From Prionace glauca (Eukaryota > Chordata > Chondrichthyes > Carcharhiniformes > Carcharhinidae), in NCBI GenBank assembly GCA_037974335.1, contig CM075760.1:38778182-38842181 (forward strand): a stretch of 64,000 nucleotides of DNA. The letters are read 5' to 3'. This document shows positions 17,341 to 27,480 of this stretch, piece by piece. Under the pieces are notes generated by a model, which did no database searches, had not been told where the DNA came from, and saw nothing but the letters and a program-made list of their open reading frames with translations. The number at the start of each line of letters is the position of its first letter. Position 1 is the stretch's first letter. Made by a program: the position numbers and the translations under genes.

Positions 17341-18647
17341 GTCCTCCTCCGTGAAGTGACAGAAACAAAAAAGTTATTCAAGACCTTAGCCATATCCCCA
17401 TCCCCTACCACTAGCTCCCCTTTCTCATCCTCTAAAGGACCAACGTTTACCCTAGCCAACCTCTTCCTTTTTATATATTTATAAAAACTCTTGCTATCCT
17501 TTTTTATATTAAGTGCTAGCCCAGCCTCATAGCTTCTCCTACCCTCCTTTATCAATTTCTTTGTCAATCTTTGTTGACATTTAAACCTTTCCCAATCCTC
17601 TTCTCGCCCACTGCTCTTAGCTACTCTAAACTCCTCCGCTTTTAATTTAACACTTTCCTTCACCTCCTTCGTTATCCACGGCTTATTACCTCTCCTCCTA
17701 CTGTCCTTTTTAACCATCGGAATAAATTTCTGCTGAGCACCAAGAAAGATCTCCTTAAAGATCCTCCACTGCTCCTCAGCAGACCTACCTTCCAACGCGC
17801 TCCCCCAGTCCACATTCGCCAATTCTTCTCTCATCCTACCATACTCCCCTCTATTCAAACAAAGGACGCGTGTCTGGGAACCCACTTTCTCCTCCTCCAT
17901 CTGCACCAGAAACTCCACCATACAATGATCACTCTCTCCAAGAGGATCCTTCACCGCAAGGTCCCTAATTCTACCCACCTCATTACATAGCACCAGATCC
18001 AAGATAACTCGCTCCCTCGTCGGCTCCAACACACACTGTTCAAGGAAATTATCCCGGCAGCATTCCAAGAACTCCTCCTCGAGCCCACCTCGTCCAACAT
18101 GGGTCGACCAATCAATATGCAGATTGAAATCTCCCATAACTACTGCCGTCCCATTCCTGCACGCTGCACTTATTTGCGCGTTAACAACCCGCCCCACCTC
18201 CAGATCATTATTCGGGGGCCTATAGACGACACCCACTAGCGTCTTCCTCCCTTTTCTGTTCCTAATCTCCACCCACAACGATTCCACTTTCTGCTCCTTG
18301 GCTCCGATATCATCCCTTGCTACCACCTTGATACTATCCTTAATCAGCAGAGCTACGCCACCCCCTCTTTCCTCCTGCCTATCCTTCCTAAACACTTGAT
18401 AACCCTGTACATTCATCTCCCAGTCCCTGTCACCTTGCAGCCATGTCTCTGTAATGGCCACCAGATCGTATCCATTTGTGTCGATCTGTGCCATCAGCTC
18501 ATCCACTTTATTCTGAATGCTTCGTGCATTCAGATAAAGCGCTTTCATCCCAGCCTTCACCTGGACCCTACTTGCCGTAACGCCACCAATTGGGACATCC
18601 TTGGTCTCTTCCCTTACCTGTACCCTATCCTTAACTTTAGACCTCAT
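17337..18647 (-). CDS. CR1 ORF2, endonuclease half
   Basis: The 436-residue frame is an apurinic-type endonuclease with motifs LYLNARSIQNKVDEL, VAITETWLQGDRDW, GGGVALLIKDS, VGVVYRPPNND, VMGDFNLHIDW and SDHCMVEFLV, then the linker to RT (KPWITKEVKESVKLKAEEF, SFYKYIKRKRLARVN). The nuclease nicks target DNA for target-primed reverse transcription. It runs into the RT half at 17340 in a different frame, so ORF2 has one frameshift there: GTCACTTCACGG where GTCTTCACGG is expected. Confidence 0.88.
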   Translation of the reverse strand: MRSKVKDRVQVREETKDVPIGGVTASRVQVKAGMKALYLNARSIQNKVDELMAQIDTNGYDLVAITETWLQGDRDWEMNVQGYQVFRKDRQEERGGGVALLIKDSIKVVARDDIGAKEQKVESLWVEIRNRKGRKTLVGVVYRPPNNDLEVGRVVNAQISAACRNGTAVVMGDFNLHIDWSTHVGRGGLEEEFLECCRDNFLEQCVLEPTRERVILDLVLCNEVGRIRDLAVKDPLGESDHCMVEFLVQMEEEKVGSQTRVLCLNRGEYGRMREELANVDWGSALEGRSAEEQWRIFKEIFLGAQQKFIPMVKKDSRRRGNKPWITKEVKESVKLKAEEFRVAKSSGREEDWERFKCQQRLTKKLIKEGRRSYEAGLALNIKKDSKSFYKYIKRKRLARVNVGPLEDEKGELVVGDGDMAKVLNNFFVSVTSRRRT

Positions 18648-18835
18648 AGCGTCACCTACCCTCGCACCCTCCCCCCCCCCCCCCCCCCCCTAATTAGTTT
18701 AAAGCCCTGTCTACAGTCCTCTTTACTTGATTTGCCAGCACTCTGGTCCCAGCATGATTCAGACCAATCCCATCCTGCCCGAACAGGTCCCACCTACCCC
18801 AATACAGGTGCCAATGCCCCATAAATTCAAGGGTT

Positions 18836-19200
18836 TGTTTGTTGAGAAGGGAGTGTTGATGGCAGATTTGAAGGACAGACTCAGAACCTGAAGAGAGAGA
18901 TATGTTGACAATGTCTGAAGAATCAGGGGCGTTGGATATCAGTAGTTTAGTGGGAGATTGAATGGGAATAGAGCCAATGAACCAGGAGGTGGGGCTCATG
19001 GACAAGATGTATCCTGAGAGGACATGAGGGGAGAAGGGAGAGAAAGTAAAGAAATGTGGGTTCAGGACTCGAGAAAGGATGAAATTTACAGACGGTTTCG
19101 CCCGGATGAGAGAGGGAAGGGAGGGAAACAGCAGAGGCAGCTGATCAGATTGTCTCCATCTTCGTGACAAAGAAACTCCATGAGCTCCTCACACTTGTTG
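18836..19200. other. Unclassified sequence, probably repeat-derived
   Basis: The text (for example TCCATCTTCGTGACAAAGAAACTCCATGAGCTCCTC) reads like a fragment of a dispersed element, but I see no coding motif and no second copy in the window. The stretch from 19201 to 19453 shows nothing I recognise; it is the 3' flank of A4. Confidence 0.3.
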
Positions 19201-19453
19201 TTGGAGGTGAGGATGGAGGGAATACAGGAGAGAGAGAGCCCAAAATGTGTGTTTGAGATATTTTAAAAAAGTCAACACAGTGTGTGAGTTTGATGCAAAA
19301 GCTGATTTATTTGACTTTTAATGAGAATATTAGCCCCTAAAGTGGCTGAGGTTTATTACCAGTGTAAACAGACCTGAATGAAGATGGTTCAGTCCTGAAT
19401 GTGAGTAACAGCAACATCCAATCACTATCGTTACTTGTGAACTCACTAGAGTC

Positions 19454-20542
19454 TCAGCAGGTGGGATGAAGTCGTACATCCCTTCCCACACTCAGAGCAG
19501 GTGAATGGTCTGTCCACAGTGTGAATTCATTGGTGTACAGAGAGTTGAGAAGATTGCACAAACCCAGTCCCACAGTGAGAGCACCTGAATCAGTGTGAAC
19601 ACGTCGATGTCGCGTCAGTTCCCCAGAACGTTTGTAGCACTTCTCACAGTCTGGGCATTTAAAAGGTCTCTCATCAGTGTGAACTCGCTGGTGTGCAGTT
19701 AGTTGAGTTGATCGTCTGAACCTAGTCCCACAGTGAGAGCATCTGAAAGGTCTATCTTCAGTGTGAACACGTTGATGGGATATCAGTTTCTCAGAGGTTT
19801 TGAAGCATTTCCCACAGTTTGGACATTTAAAAGGTTTATTTTCTGTGTGGGCTCGCTGGTGTGTCAGCAGGCTAGATGAGGCAGTGAATCTCTTCCCACA
19901 TTCAGAGCAGATAAATGGCTTCTCCCCAGTGTGAACTCGCTGGTGTTTCAGCAGGTCAGATGACTGAATGAATCCTTTCCCACACTCGGAGCAGGTGAAT
20001 GGCCTCTCCCAAGAGTGAACTCGCTGGTGAACAGTGAGGTCAGACGATCGTCTGAACCCAGTCCCACAGTGAAAGCACTTGAACGGTCTCTCGTCTGTGT
20101 GAATACGTTTATGGCGCATCAGGTCCCCAGAACTTTTATAGCTCTTTCCACAGTCTGGACACCTGAAAGGTCTCTCGTCAGTGTGAACTCGCTGGTGACT
20201 CCGCAACTGGGCTGAAGTAGTTAATCCCTTCCCACACTCGGAGCAGATGAATGGTCTCTCGCTGGAATGAACTCGCTGGTGTGTGAACAAAGAGGATGAC
20301 TGAGTGAATCCCTTCCCACATGTGGGGCAGATGAATGGCCTCTCCCCAGTGTGACTGCGCCAGTGCATTTCCAGCTTGGATGGGGAAATGAATCCCTTCC
20401 CACAGTCCCCACATTTCCACAGTTTCTTCTCAGTGTGACTGCAATTGTGTCTCAACAGGTCAGATGATTGGCTGAAGCCTCGTCCACACACACAACACGT
20501 GTACGGTTTCTCTCCACTGTGAAATGTACTTTTTCCTTCCAT
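19454..20542 (-). CDS. A4: C2H2 zinc-finger protein, 11 intact fingers, shifted C-terminus
   Basis: I start at ATG 20542 ([14 protein letters not shown]), giving 362 residues. This is the only paralogue whose N-terminal extra finger is open: [21 protein letters not shown], with CAA at 20470-20468 where the others have TGA or TAA. Helix residues for fingers 0-10 are QSDR, SSKM, QSST, TAQS, SGDR, RSDV, QSDK, ASST, TEKS, RTQA and RGER. Finger 3 has leucine for the core phenylalanine (GKGLT). After finger 10 the frame is wrong: the last 40 or so residues (SGALTVGLG...) are out of frame, while the next frame still encodes a CSHCGTGF finger and a terminal CSECGKGC finger. A small deletion at the linker after finger 10 explains this. 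The protein should still bind DNA through eleven fingers. Confidence 0.85.
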   Translation of the reverse strand: MEGKSTFHSGEKPYTCCVCGRGFSQSSDLLRHNCSHTEKKLWKCGDCGKGFISPSKLEMHWRSHTGERPFICPTCGKGFTQSSSLFTHQRVHSSERPFICSECGKGLTTSAQLRSHQRVHTDERPFRCPDCGKSYKSSGDLMRHKRIHTDERPFKCFHCGTGFRRSSDLTVHQRVHSWERPFTCSECGKGFIQSSDLLKHQRVHTGEKPFICSECGKRFTASSSLLTHQRAHTENKPFKCPNCGKCFKTSEKLISHQRVHTEDRPFRCSHCGTRFRRSTQLTAHQRVHTDERPFKCPDCEKCYKRSGELTRHRRVHTDSGALTVGLGLCNLLNSLYTNEFTLWTDHSPALSVGRDVRLHPTC

Positions 20543-20680
20543 GTTCAAAATCTGATGATATCAAAGTTAAGATAAATTGAGCCACTCCATCAGTTTCCCA
20601 ACTGCAAACTCTCCCCTTCTAATACCCTGTGAAATTGACTTAAAATAGGTTAAAAAAAAAGGGAGTGAGAGAGAGCCCAC
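20543..20680 (-). other. A4 leader and splice acceptor
   Basis: In reverse, AAGTCAATTTCACAG closes an intron at about 20629 and is followed by GGTATTAGAAGGGGAGAGTTTGC and the short leader to the ATG. The leader is much shorter than in the paralogues. Confidence 0.5.
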
Positions 20681-20949
20681 AAAAACACAAAGACAGGTTG
20701 TGAAATTGATCTGAATGAATCTGGTAATTTCTGGGGCCGGCACTAAGAAACATTGACCATGAAAACTGCTGGATTGTCACAAAAACCCAACTGGTTTCTG
20801 TGGGAGGAAAGAGAAAGAGGTGAAGGAGAGGGATTTTGTATATCTACAAGACATACTAAGCGAGAAGTCAGCAAAGTAAATTTGACCCCGAGCTTCATCA
20901 AGTGTGATATTGATACATAAACAGGGAAGTTATTCTGAATATTTATAAA

Positions 20950-21497
20950 ACCTCTGGAATAATATTAAAGTCCTTGAGAAAATGCAGAGGAGATTTACCA
21001 GAATGGTTCCAGCAAAGGTGGTTGAGGGGATTTTTGATTCAGGTACACAAGATTCTGACTGGTTTCGATCAGATGGATAAAGAAAGCTGATCGTACAAGG
21101 ACTAGGAGGACACAGATTTAATGTTTTGGGTAAAAACTTGATTGAACTATTTAAGATCTTGAAGGGGCTTGACAGGGTGGATGTGGAAAGGGCATTTATT
21201 TCTGTGGGAGAATTTTAAACTAGGCACCACAAAGTAAGGGGTCACCTGTTTAAATTAGAGATGAAGATTTTTTTTCTCAAAGGATTGTGAGACTTTGGAA
21301 CATTCTTCTTGCAAAGGTGGTTGAGGCAGAGTCCTTGAATATCTCACAGCAGAGCTAGATAGATTCTTGATAAACAAGGAAGTGGAAGGTTATCGGGAAT
21401 AGGCGGGAACGTGAAGTTGAGATTAAAATTAGATCACCACAATCCTACTGAATGGGAGAGCGGGGCTGAATGCTGCTCCTAATTTTTACGTAAACAG
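20950..21497 (+). mobile_element. Old CR1-like LINE 3' end
   Basis: Decayed words such as CTTGAGAAAATGCAGAGGAGATTTACCAGAATGG, TTGAACTATTTAAGATCTTGAAGGGG and GAATGGGAGAGCGGGGCTGAATGCTGCTCCTAA follow the order of a CR1 C-terminal region. Many substitutions imply great age. Confidence 0.6.
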
Positions 21498-21503
21498 TCC
21501 CTT

Positions 21504-21575
21504 GTTTCTGTGGTGTCGTGGTTATCACATTCGTTTCACACACAAAAGGTCCCTGGTTCGAAACCGGGCCAAACA
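21504..21575 (+). tRNA. tRNA-Val (anticodon CAC), slightly degenerate
   Basis: The 72 bases fold as a valine tRNA: A box TGGTGTCGTGGTT, anticodon loop TTCACAC with anticodon CAC, and B box GGTTCGAAACC. TTTTT at 21585-21589 is a Pol III stop. Compared with vertebrate tRNA-Val-CAC it lacks one base in the 3' acceptor strand (CCAAACA where CGGAAACA is expected) and has a C-A mismatch in the anticodon stem. It may be a pseudogene or a weak gene. Confidence 0.75.
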
Positions 21576-21654
21576 GGTTGGATCTTTTTCAATAAACACG
21601 TGCAAAGTCTGCATGATTTAAATTAATTGCTCAACATTATCTCAATGTTACATC

Positions 21655-22390
21655 AAGTCAAATGCTTCTATACAGTAAATGGCAGAATCTTTAAGCGAAT
21701 TGATAGGTAGAGGGATCTGGGTGTACAGATACACAGGTCACTGAAAGTGGCAAAGCAGGTGGAGAAGGTAGTCAAGAAGGCATACGGCATGCTTGCCTTT
21801 ATCAGCCTGGGCATAGAATTTAAAAATTAGCAAGTCATGTTGCAGCTATATAGAACCTTAGTTAGGCCACACTTGGAATACAGCGTTCAATTCTGGTCAC
21901 CCCACTATCAGAAGGATGTGGAGGCTTTGGAGAGAGTACAGAAAAGAGTTACCAGGATGTTGCCTGGTTTGGAGAGGCATTAACTGTGAGGAGAGGTTGG
22001 AGAAACTTGGTTTGTTCTCACTGGAACGACAGAGATTCTGGGCTGATCTGATAGAAGGCTGCAAGATTATGAGGATAGTCAGAAGCTTTATCCCTGGATG
22101 AAGGAGTCAATTACTAAGAGGCATAGGTTTAAGATTTGAGGGGCAAGGTTTAAAGGTGATGTACAAGACAAGATTTTTGACATAGAGAGTGGGGGCCTGG
22201 AACTCGCTGCCGGGGGAGGTAGTGGAAGAGAGAGCATAGTGATTTTTAAGGGGGCATCTTGACAAATACATGAATAGGATGGGAATGGAGGGATATGGTC
22301 CCCGGAAGAGTGTTTTAGTTCAATCAGGCGGCATGGTCGATGCAGACTTGGAGGGCCTGTTCCTGTGCTGTAATTTTCTCTGTTCTTTGT
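21655..22390 (+). mobile_element. CR1-like LINE 3' end (same family as 11989-12960)
   Basis: The text runs from GGTAGAGGGATCTGGGTGTACAGA through TATAGAACCTTAGTTAGGCCACACTTGG to TGTTCCTGTGCTGTAATTTTCTCTG. The translated reading is interrupted by stops. It is 5'-truncated. Confidence 0.75.
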
Positions 22391-22640
22391 TTTGTTTTTT
22401 AGTACAGGAGATGTGGGGAAGAATGTTTTTAGACAGTGAGTGCTAATGACCCAAAACTTGCTGCCTAAGATTGGGGTGGAAATGGACATGATGAGTAATT
22501 TCAAAAGGAAATTGGATAGGCATTAGAGGAAAATGAAGCTGCAAAGAGCAGAGGAATGGGACTGGATTGCTCTAGACAGATGGCATAGACTCAATGGGCC
22601 AAATGGCCTCCTCTGTGGTATCATGACTTCCTGTAATCTC
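22391..22640 (+). mobile_element. Second LINE 3' end abutting the first
   Basis: A different tail (AAGATTGGGGTGGAAATGG...CAATGGGCCAAATGGCCTCCTC) follows directly. Sequence decay is strong. Confidence 0.5.
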
Positions 22641-22789
22641 AGCTTGTAATTTAACCCAGGGAGTTCAAATATCACTCAGGTAAATCTGGACTACATTCGC
22701 TCCATGGCCATTCTGTCCCCCCTGAGGTATGTTGCCCAGGACTAAGCATTGTTCTTCAGGTGTGGTCTAACCAGGATTTGTGAATCTCA

Positions 22790-23030
22790 GGGCTTTTCCA
22801 GTCACAGTAAGACCTGAAATCTTCTCTCTGACAGAATCAACAAACCTGTAACATTCCTCATTCAGATTCTGCTGACATTCAGGTCCTGTTGTGTTGAATG
22901 ACTCAGTCAGATCACAATGTGATGTTTGATTTGTGTTTCCCGTCTGTCAATTCTCCACTTCCAGCACTCTGTAAATTTAAAGAAACCATCACTGTCAGTC
23001 CAGGATAGAAATTCACAACATTCTCTCCTC
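22790..23030 (-). pseudogene. Orphan ZNF leader exon with splice acceptor, no fingers
   Basis: In reverse, TTTCTATCCTGGACTGACAGTGATGG...AATTTACAG closes at about 22979, followed by ATCACATTGTGATCTGACTGAGTC and a CTGGAAAAG leader remnant. No finger array follows on the minus strand; LINE sequence takes its place. It is the remains of a ZNF gene, or an upstream exon of A4. Confidence 0.6.
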
Positions 23031-23314
23031 TATAATCGCCAACTGTGATTCAATGAGTTCCTGGACATCTTCTCACATCTTTTATATTGCCCCCATCCTC
23101 AACCACTAATCAGTCAACACATCAATCCCACACTGCTTTCCCAGGCCAACTGAAAAGCAAAAAGACTCATCACTTTACAGGATAATGACTGACGGTCAAC
23201 CAAACAACCTTCATCTGTTGTCAATATTTTAATAGCAGGTGAAACAAAATGTTCAAAGAAAAATTACAAAAAAGTATATTTTTTAATGTCCGAACAATTT
23301 TCCAGAGAACCAGA

Positions 23315-23490
23315 TTTGAATCCCACAGTCCAAAGATGTGTAGGTTAGTTGGATTAGCTATGCTAAATGCACAAGGTTACAGGGATAGGGCTGGTGGTGG
23401 GCCTAGGTAAGCTGCTTTGTTGGGGAGTCAGCACATAACTGATGGGCCAAATGTCTTCCTTCTGCTCTGTAGGGATTCCATGATGCTATG
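23315..23490 (+). mobile_element. V-SINE 3' part
   Basis: It starts at CCCACAGTCCAAAGATGTGTAGG and ends at CTGTAGGGATTCCATGATGCTATGG. The tRNA-like head is missing. Confidence 0.7.
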
Positions 23491-23509
23491 GTTTGGGAGA
23501 TGGTGAATT

Positions 23510-24255
23510 TTGAATTTAATTAAAATCTGGAATAAAAAGTCTACTGATAACCATGAAACTATTGTTGATTGTTGCAAAAACACATCAGGTTCACTAATGT
23601 CCTTCAGGGAGGGAAATCTGCTGTCCTTACTAGTCTGGCCTGTGTGTGACTCCAGATTTCCAGCAGTGTGGTTGACCGCTTAAAACGTCCTTTGAAATAT
23701 ACTCAGTTCAAGAGTAAATAGGAATGGACGATGAATGCTGGTCCAGCCAGTGATACCCACATTGTGTGAATGAATTAGGAGAAATATTTGCCTTCCTTAC
23801 TCAGTCTGGTCTAAATATATCTCCACAGCAATGTGGTTGACTCTAAAAATGTCCTCTGCGATGGCCTAGCAAACCACTGGGTCCAAGGACAATTAGACTC
23901 ATCTTTCTATGCAATTAGATGTACATTAACAGTGCAATGAAGTTACTGTACAAATCCCCTTGTCGCCACACTCCGGCACCTGTTCGGGTACACAAAGGAA
24001 GAATTTAGCAGGGCCAATGCACCTAATCCGCACATCTTTGAACTATGGGAGGAAACCAGAGGAAACCCACGCAGACAAAGGGAGAATATGTAAACTCCAC
24101 ACAGACAGTGACCCAGGCCGGGAATCGAACCCAGGTCTCTGATGTAGTGAGGCAGCAGTGCTAACTACTGTGCCACCGTGCCGCAAGGACAATTAGGGAT
24201 GGTCAATAAATACTGGTCCAGCCAGCGACTCCCACATCCCATGGACAAATAAAAA
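23510..24255 (-). repeat. Family R repeats, two tandem copies, split by a SINE
   Basis: Copy one (23510-23775) reads AATTTAATTAAAATCTGGAATAAAAAG...GCTGGTCCAGCCAG. Copy two (23780-23897, continued 24186-24255) repeats the end with CTCCACAGCAATGTGGTTGACTC...AATACTGGTCCAGCCAGCGACTCCCACATCCCATG. Other copies of the family are at 33165, 46908 and 61183. Confidence 0.6.
23898..24185 (-). mobile_element. V-SINE (HE1-type) with 13-base target duplication
   Basis: In reverse it begins GCGGCACGGTGGCACAGTAG and passes the B box GGGTTCGATTCC and the core CCTC/CCATAGTTCAAAGATG. The flanking words CAAGGACAATTAG at 23885-23897 and 24185-24197 are identical, marking the insertion. Its 3' end differs from the plus-strand V-SINEs (ends in ...AATGTACATCTAATTG), so it is another subfamily. 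Confidence 0.8.
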
Positions 24256-24289
24256 ATTCCTGGAGACTCCAGTCCAATCCGGGAGAGTT

Positions 24290-24680
24290 GGTAACTGGTC
24301 CAGCTCACAGCGCATGCGCCCTGTTGTACATTGTTCCTATAAAGATGGCGGCCGGTAACCCGGGCCTGGAGCCGCTCAGCTCCGACTCTATTCGGTTCCG
24401 ATTGAAACGGTACCGGGAACATATTATCTGGATTGAGGCATCCACAAGGTGTTTTATGAAACCACCCAGCCCGCTCCGCTGCTTCTATCCCTCCCCGGTC
24501 ACCCAGCGGCTCCATTACTGAACCTCACCCCATTGTTTCTTTCCGGCTCCTCGCAGCTCCAGACACAGCCCGGAATGCGCATGCTCCGGTCAGTGTCAGA
24601 CACTGCGCATGTCCCAGTCAGAGCCAGGTATCGCGCATGTGCAACAATTGCAGTAATGTGGATAGGACACATTCTCACCC
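24290..24680. promoter_or_regulatory. CpG- and NRF1-rich promoter without a clear gene
   Basis: GCGCATGCGC at 24310-24319 and further GCGCATG words near 24577, 24606 and 24632 are NRF1-type sites; AAGATGGCGGCC near 24345 is YY1-type. On the minus side it could serve the orphan leader at 22.9 kb and perhaps A4. No finger array follows on the plus strand before 28.6 kb. Confidence 0.5.
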
Positions 24681-25344
24681 GCAGAGAATGTTGGGCAATC
24701 ACATCGCCATTCAAACCCACGTTTTTCAATAGAAAGTACGATTTGCAATCTGATTATGATTGATACCATTGGGTCAAAGGTCAAGTGTGTTAAATCAATT
24801 CATATAGCAATTAAGCAGCAAAGGCCTTCCACCAGAGTGCTGGCCTGGGTGTGACTGACAACACAACAAACACCTACAGTTAGATGTGAACTTGTTGAGA
24901 TGAACAAGTGATTTGTGTACTCTTGGATAGAACAGTTAAATTGCCCTCGCCAATAAGAATGCTGAAATTGGATCAAATGCTTTGAGCTTTTAAAGTTGGT
25001 GTTAACCACTCAGCAAATCCCTTTGCAAACATTAAGTGTTTGCGTGGTCTTCCTCTGGTGTAATTGTGCTCTCTGTCAGTAATTGGAAAGACAGTGTGAA
25101 TCCATTTTCACATTCAGCTCGGAAATAATCTCTACCCCAGCATTCCCCCTTTCTCTGGATGGGGTAACTATACTGTGTAGTAATGCAGTAATGCAGTAAA
25201 AGATTATCTGTTGTTGAGCGTTCAAATATCTGGTGTCTGAAATCACAAGATTCAATATTTAGAGTCAACAAGATGAACAAGGAAACATACCAGGGCCCAA
25301 TACTCCAGCTAGATATTCACAGAAGAAAGTCATCGAGTGGACAG

Positions 25345-25895
25345 AACAGAGGAAGATCCAATTCAGTTAGGCCACACATGGAATATAGTATTCAATTCTG
25401 GTTACCACACTACCAGAAGGATGTGGAGGCTTTGGAGAGGATATACAAAAGATTTATCAGGATGTTGCCTGGTATGGAGGGCATTTGCTATGAGGAGAGA
25501 TTGGAGAAACTTTGTTCTCACTGGAGTGACAGAGATTGAGGGGAGACCTGATAGAGGTCTACAATATTATGAGAGGCATGGACGGAATGGACAGTTAGAA
25601 GCTTTTTCTCAGAGTGAAAGATTCAATTACGAGGGAACAAGGTTAAAAAGAAATGTATGATGCAGATTTTTTACACAAAAAGTGGTGGGTGCCGAGAACT
25701 CGTTGTCAGGGGTGGTAGTGGAAGCAGATACGGTAGTGACTTTAAAGGGTGTCTTGACAAGTACATGAATGAGATGTGAATAGAGGGATATGGTCCCCAG
25801 AAAGGTAGGGAGTTTTATTTAAGTTGGGCAGCATGGTCGGTGCAGGTTTGGAGGGCCATAGGGCCTGTCCCTGTGCTGTTATTTTCTTTGTTGTT
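25345..25895 (+). mobile_element. CR1-like LINE 3' end
   Basis: Same family as 21655-22390, with TTAGGCCACACATGGAATATAG, GAAGGATGTGGAGGCTTTGG and the end GGGCCTGTCCCTGTGCTGTTATTTTC. The stretch 24681-25344 to its left shows nothing I recognise. Confidence 0.75.
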
Positions 25896-26089
25896 TATAA
25901 GAAACCCTCCAATCATTTGTGAATATCTTTCAAATGCTGACAGGTTGCAAGTCCCAGTTTCCATTATACTGAATCAATGGAAGGTGAGAGAGCAGTTATC
26001 TTGGAACTATTAAATACAGCAGCTAGTTCACAGCTACAGTACTCAGCACCGTTCTAGTTAGGGAGTGGTTAGCTAGAGAGTGTGGCTCA

Positions 26090-26400
26090 GAAGGTCCCAG
26101 TTCCTTAACAGAGATTTCAAGAACTAAGGGTCAGAGAGGTAAAGCAATTGGCAGAAGGATCAGAGAAGTGTGGAGATGTTTTCACCCAGAGTGTGGTGGG
26201 GTATCAAACTCACTCTCTGAAAGGATAGTGGAGACAAATGTTCACATGCAGGAGATAGTCATTATTTGGACTTGACAGGCTGTGTCCGCTAGGACCATCA
26301 ACCTATACCTGGAAGGTGGTACTGGACTGGATAGCTCATTTTCATCTGTTATAAACATGATGGACTAAATGGCATCCTGTAGTGTAAATTTCTTAGATTC
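26090..26400 (+). mobile_element. Old LINE 3' end
   Basis: TTTTCACCCAGAGTGTGGTGGGG and ATGGACTAAATGGCATCCTGTAGTGTAAAT mark the usual end region of CR1-like elements. Heavily decayed. Confidence 0.5.
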
Positions 26401-26639
26401 TGTGATGACAAGTGATCCTCATGATTTTATCCAAGCCAGATCTCAGCGCACTCATTTACTCCAAGTATTGATGTGATGGTTTGGTAGCTGCTGTGTTAGT
26501 TATTTAAATTTTATACGTTGGTGCTTTGGCTTCAGTCGTAATTGAATCACAAAACATGATTATATTTATGCAAGAGCAGACTTCAATGGTGGCTATTTTA
26601 CCCAGCATTCACAGGGAATCAGAACATGATCCAGCCTCT

Positions 26640-27140
26640 CAACAGACTTTGCACATGCGTACTGTCGATCTAAAGTGCATGCGCAGTGGGTGTTGCTGCT
26701 GTAGTCGCAGCAAGGTGGTTTTATCGGCTCCGGGTTTCCAGGGAAACGGCTTATTCTGGAGGGTAAAGGAGGCGGCGGCGGGATGGGGAGGCTTCATAAG
26801 CACCCAGTGGAGACAGGAAACCCTGAATAATAAGTGCTCGGTGTCGCGTTCGTACCATTCGGGGTCGCGACCTCAGATGCCTGGGTTGGAGGCCCCGAGT
26901 TAACGGCCGCCATCTTTACGGGGGCGATGGGAAGCAGTGCGCATGCGCGGTGCTCCCTGCCAGCAGGAGGAGAGAATGTTGTGAATTTCTATCCTGGACT
27001 GACAGTGATGGACTTTGGAAACTCCTTTTACAGGGAGATAGAGGGGAGGATTTATACACAGAAAACCCAACCCAAGAGAAACGTTTCTCGCTTAATTTCT
27101 ATGCTTGACTGACGGTGATGATTTTTTTTACAGCAAATTT
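26640..27140 (+). pseudogene. Orphan ZNF promoter and duplicated acceptor exon
   Basis: The NRF1-type TGCGCATGCGC at 26938-26948 and GCATGCGCAGTG near 26681 lie in a CG-rich stretch. The family intron end TTTCTATCCTGGACTGACAGTGATGG...CCTTTTACAG closes at 27033, and a second, shorter one (TTTCTATGCTTGACTGACGG...TTTTTACAG) at 27133. A leader trace follows (AATTTGAAGGGAAACTCAAACC...), but no fingers before the A5 promoter. It is a ZNF gene that lost its array, or an extra promoter of A5. Confidence 0.55.
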
Positions 27141-27299
27141 GACCACAAAATTTGAAGGGAAACTCAAACCAGACATCAGATCAAAACGCGACAGAGTCCA
27201 CTCCATTCATTAGAACCTGAATGTAAGTGTGTCTGTAGAAAACCATCCAAACACTGGTGTGGCTGGAAATAGGAAACAATAATGTCATGGAAGGATTTG

Positions 27300-27480
27300 C
27301 AAAAAAGGGATGCAATTTGCAAAAAAGGGATCCAAAACTTCACCACATCCTTGAGTGAAGAAATCCTTCCTCATCTGAGCTTTCTCTCCATTTTCCAGCC
27401 TGTTCCAATAAGTCTTGACTCCCTTGTCATTCAAAAACTGTCTAACTGATCCTTGAATATATTCAATGCCTCCACTGGTC
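27300..27480 (-). mobile_element. CR1-like fragment
   Basis: Reverse text (CTTGAGTGAAGAAATCCTTCCTCA and TTCCAGCCTGTTCC) matches the CR1 region just before its 3' end. A plus-strand LINE tail of another copy follows at 27650-27835; 27481-27649 shows nothing I recognise. Confidence 0.45.

Larger units (their letters stand above)
15643..18835 (-). mobile_element. CR1 LINE, nearly full length
   Basis: On the minus strand the element runs from the end of ORF1 (18830-18694, DGIGLNHAGTRVLANQVK, like the SGNH-esterase C-terminus of CR1 ORF1), a G-rich spacer of about 18 bases, ORF2, and a 3' end with two copies of TTCTTATG, the CR1 tail. It is truncated only within ORF1. Shorter copies of the same family are at 33438, 50188 and 57834, all in the same orientation. 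Confidence 0.88.

Noticed and set aside
17059-18824. Plus-strand open frames opposite the CR1 (141 and 142 codons)
   Set aside because: They are antisense to the clear ORF2; no independent motif.
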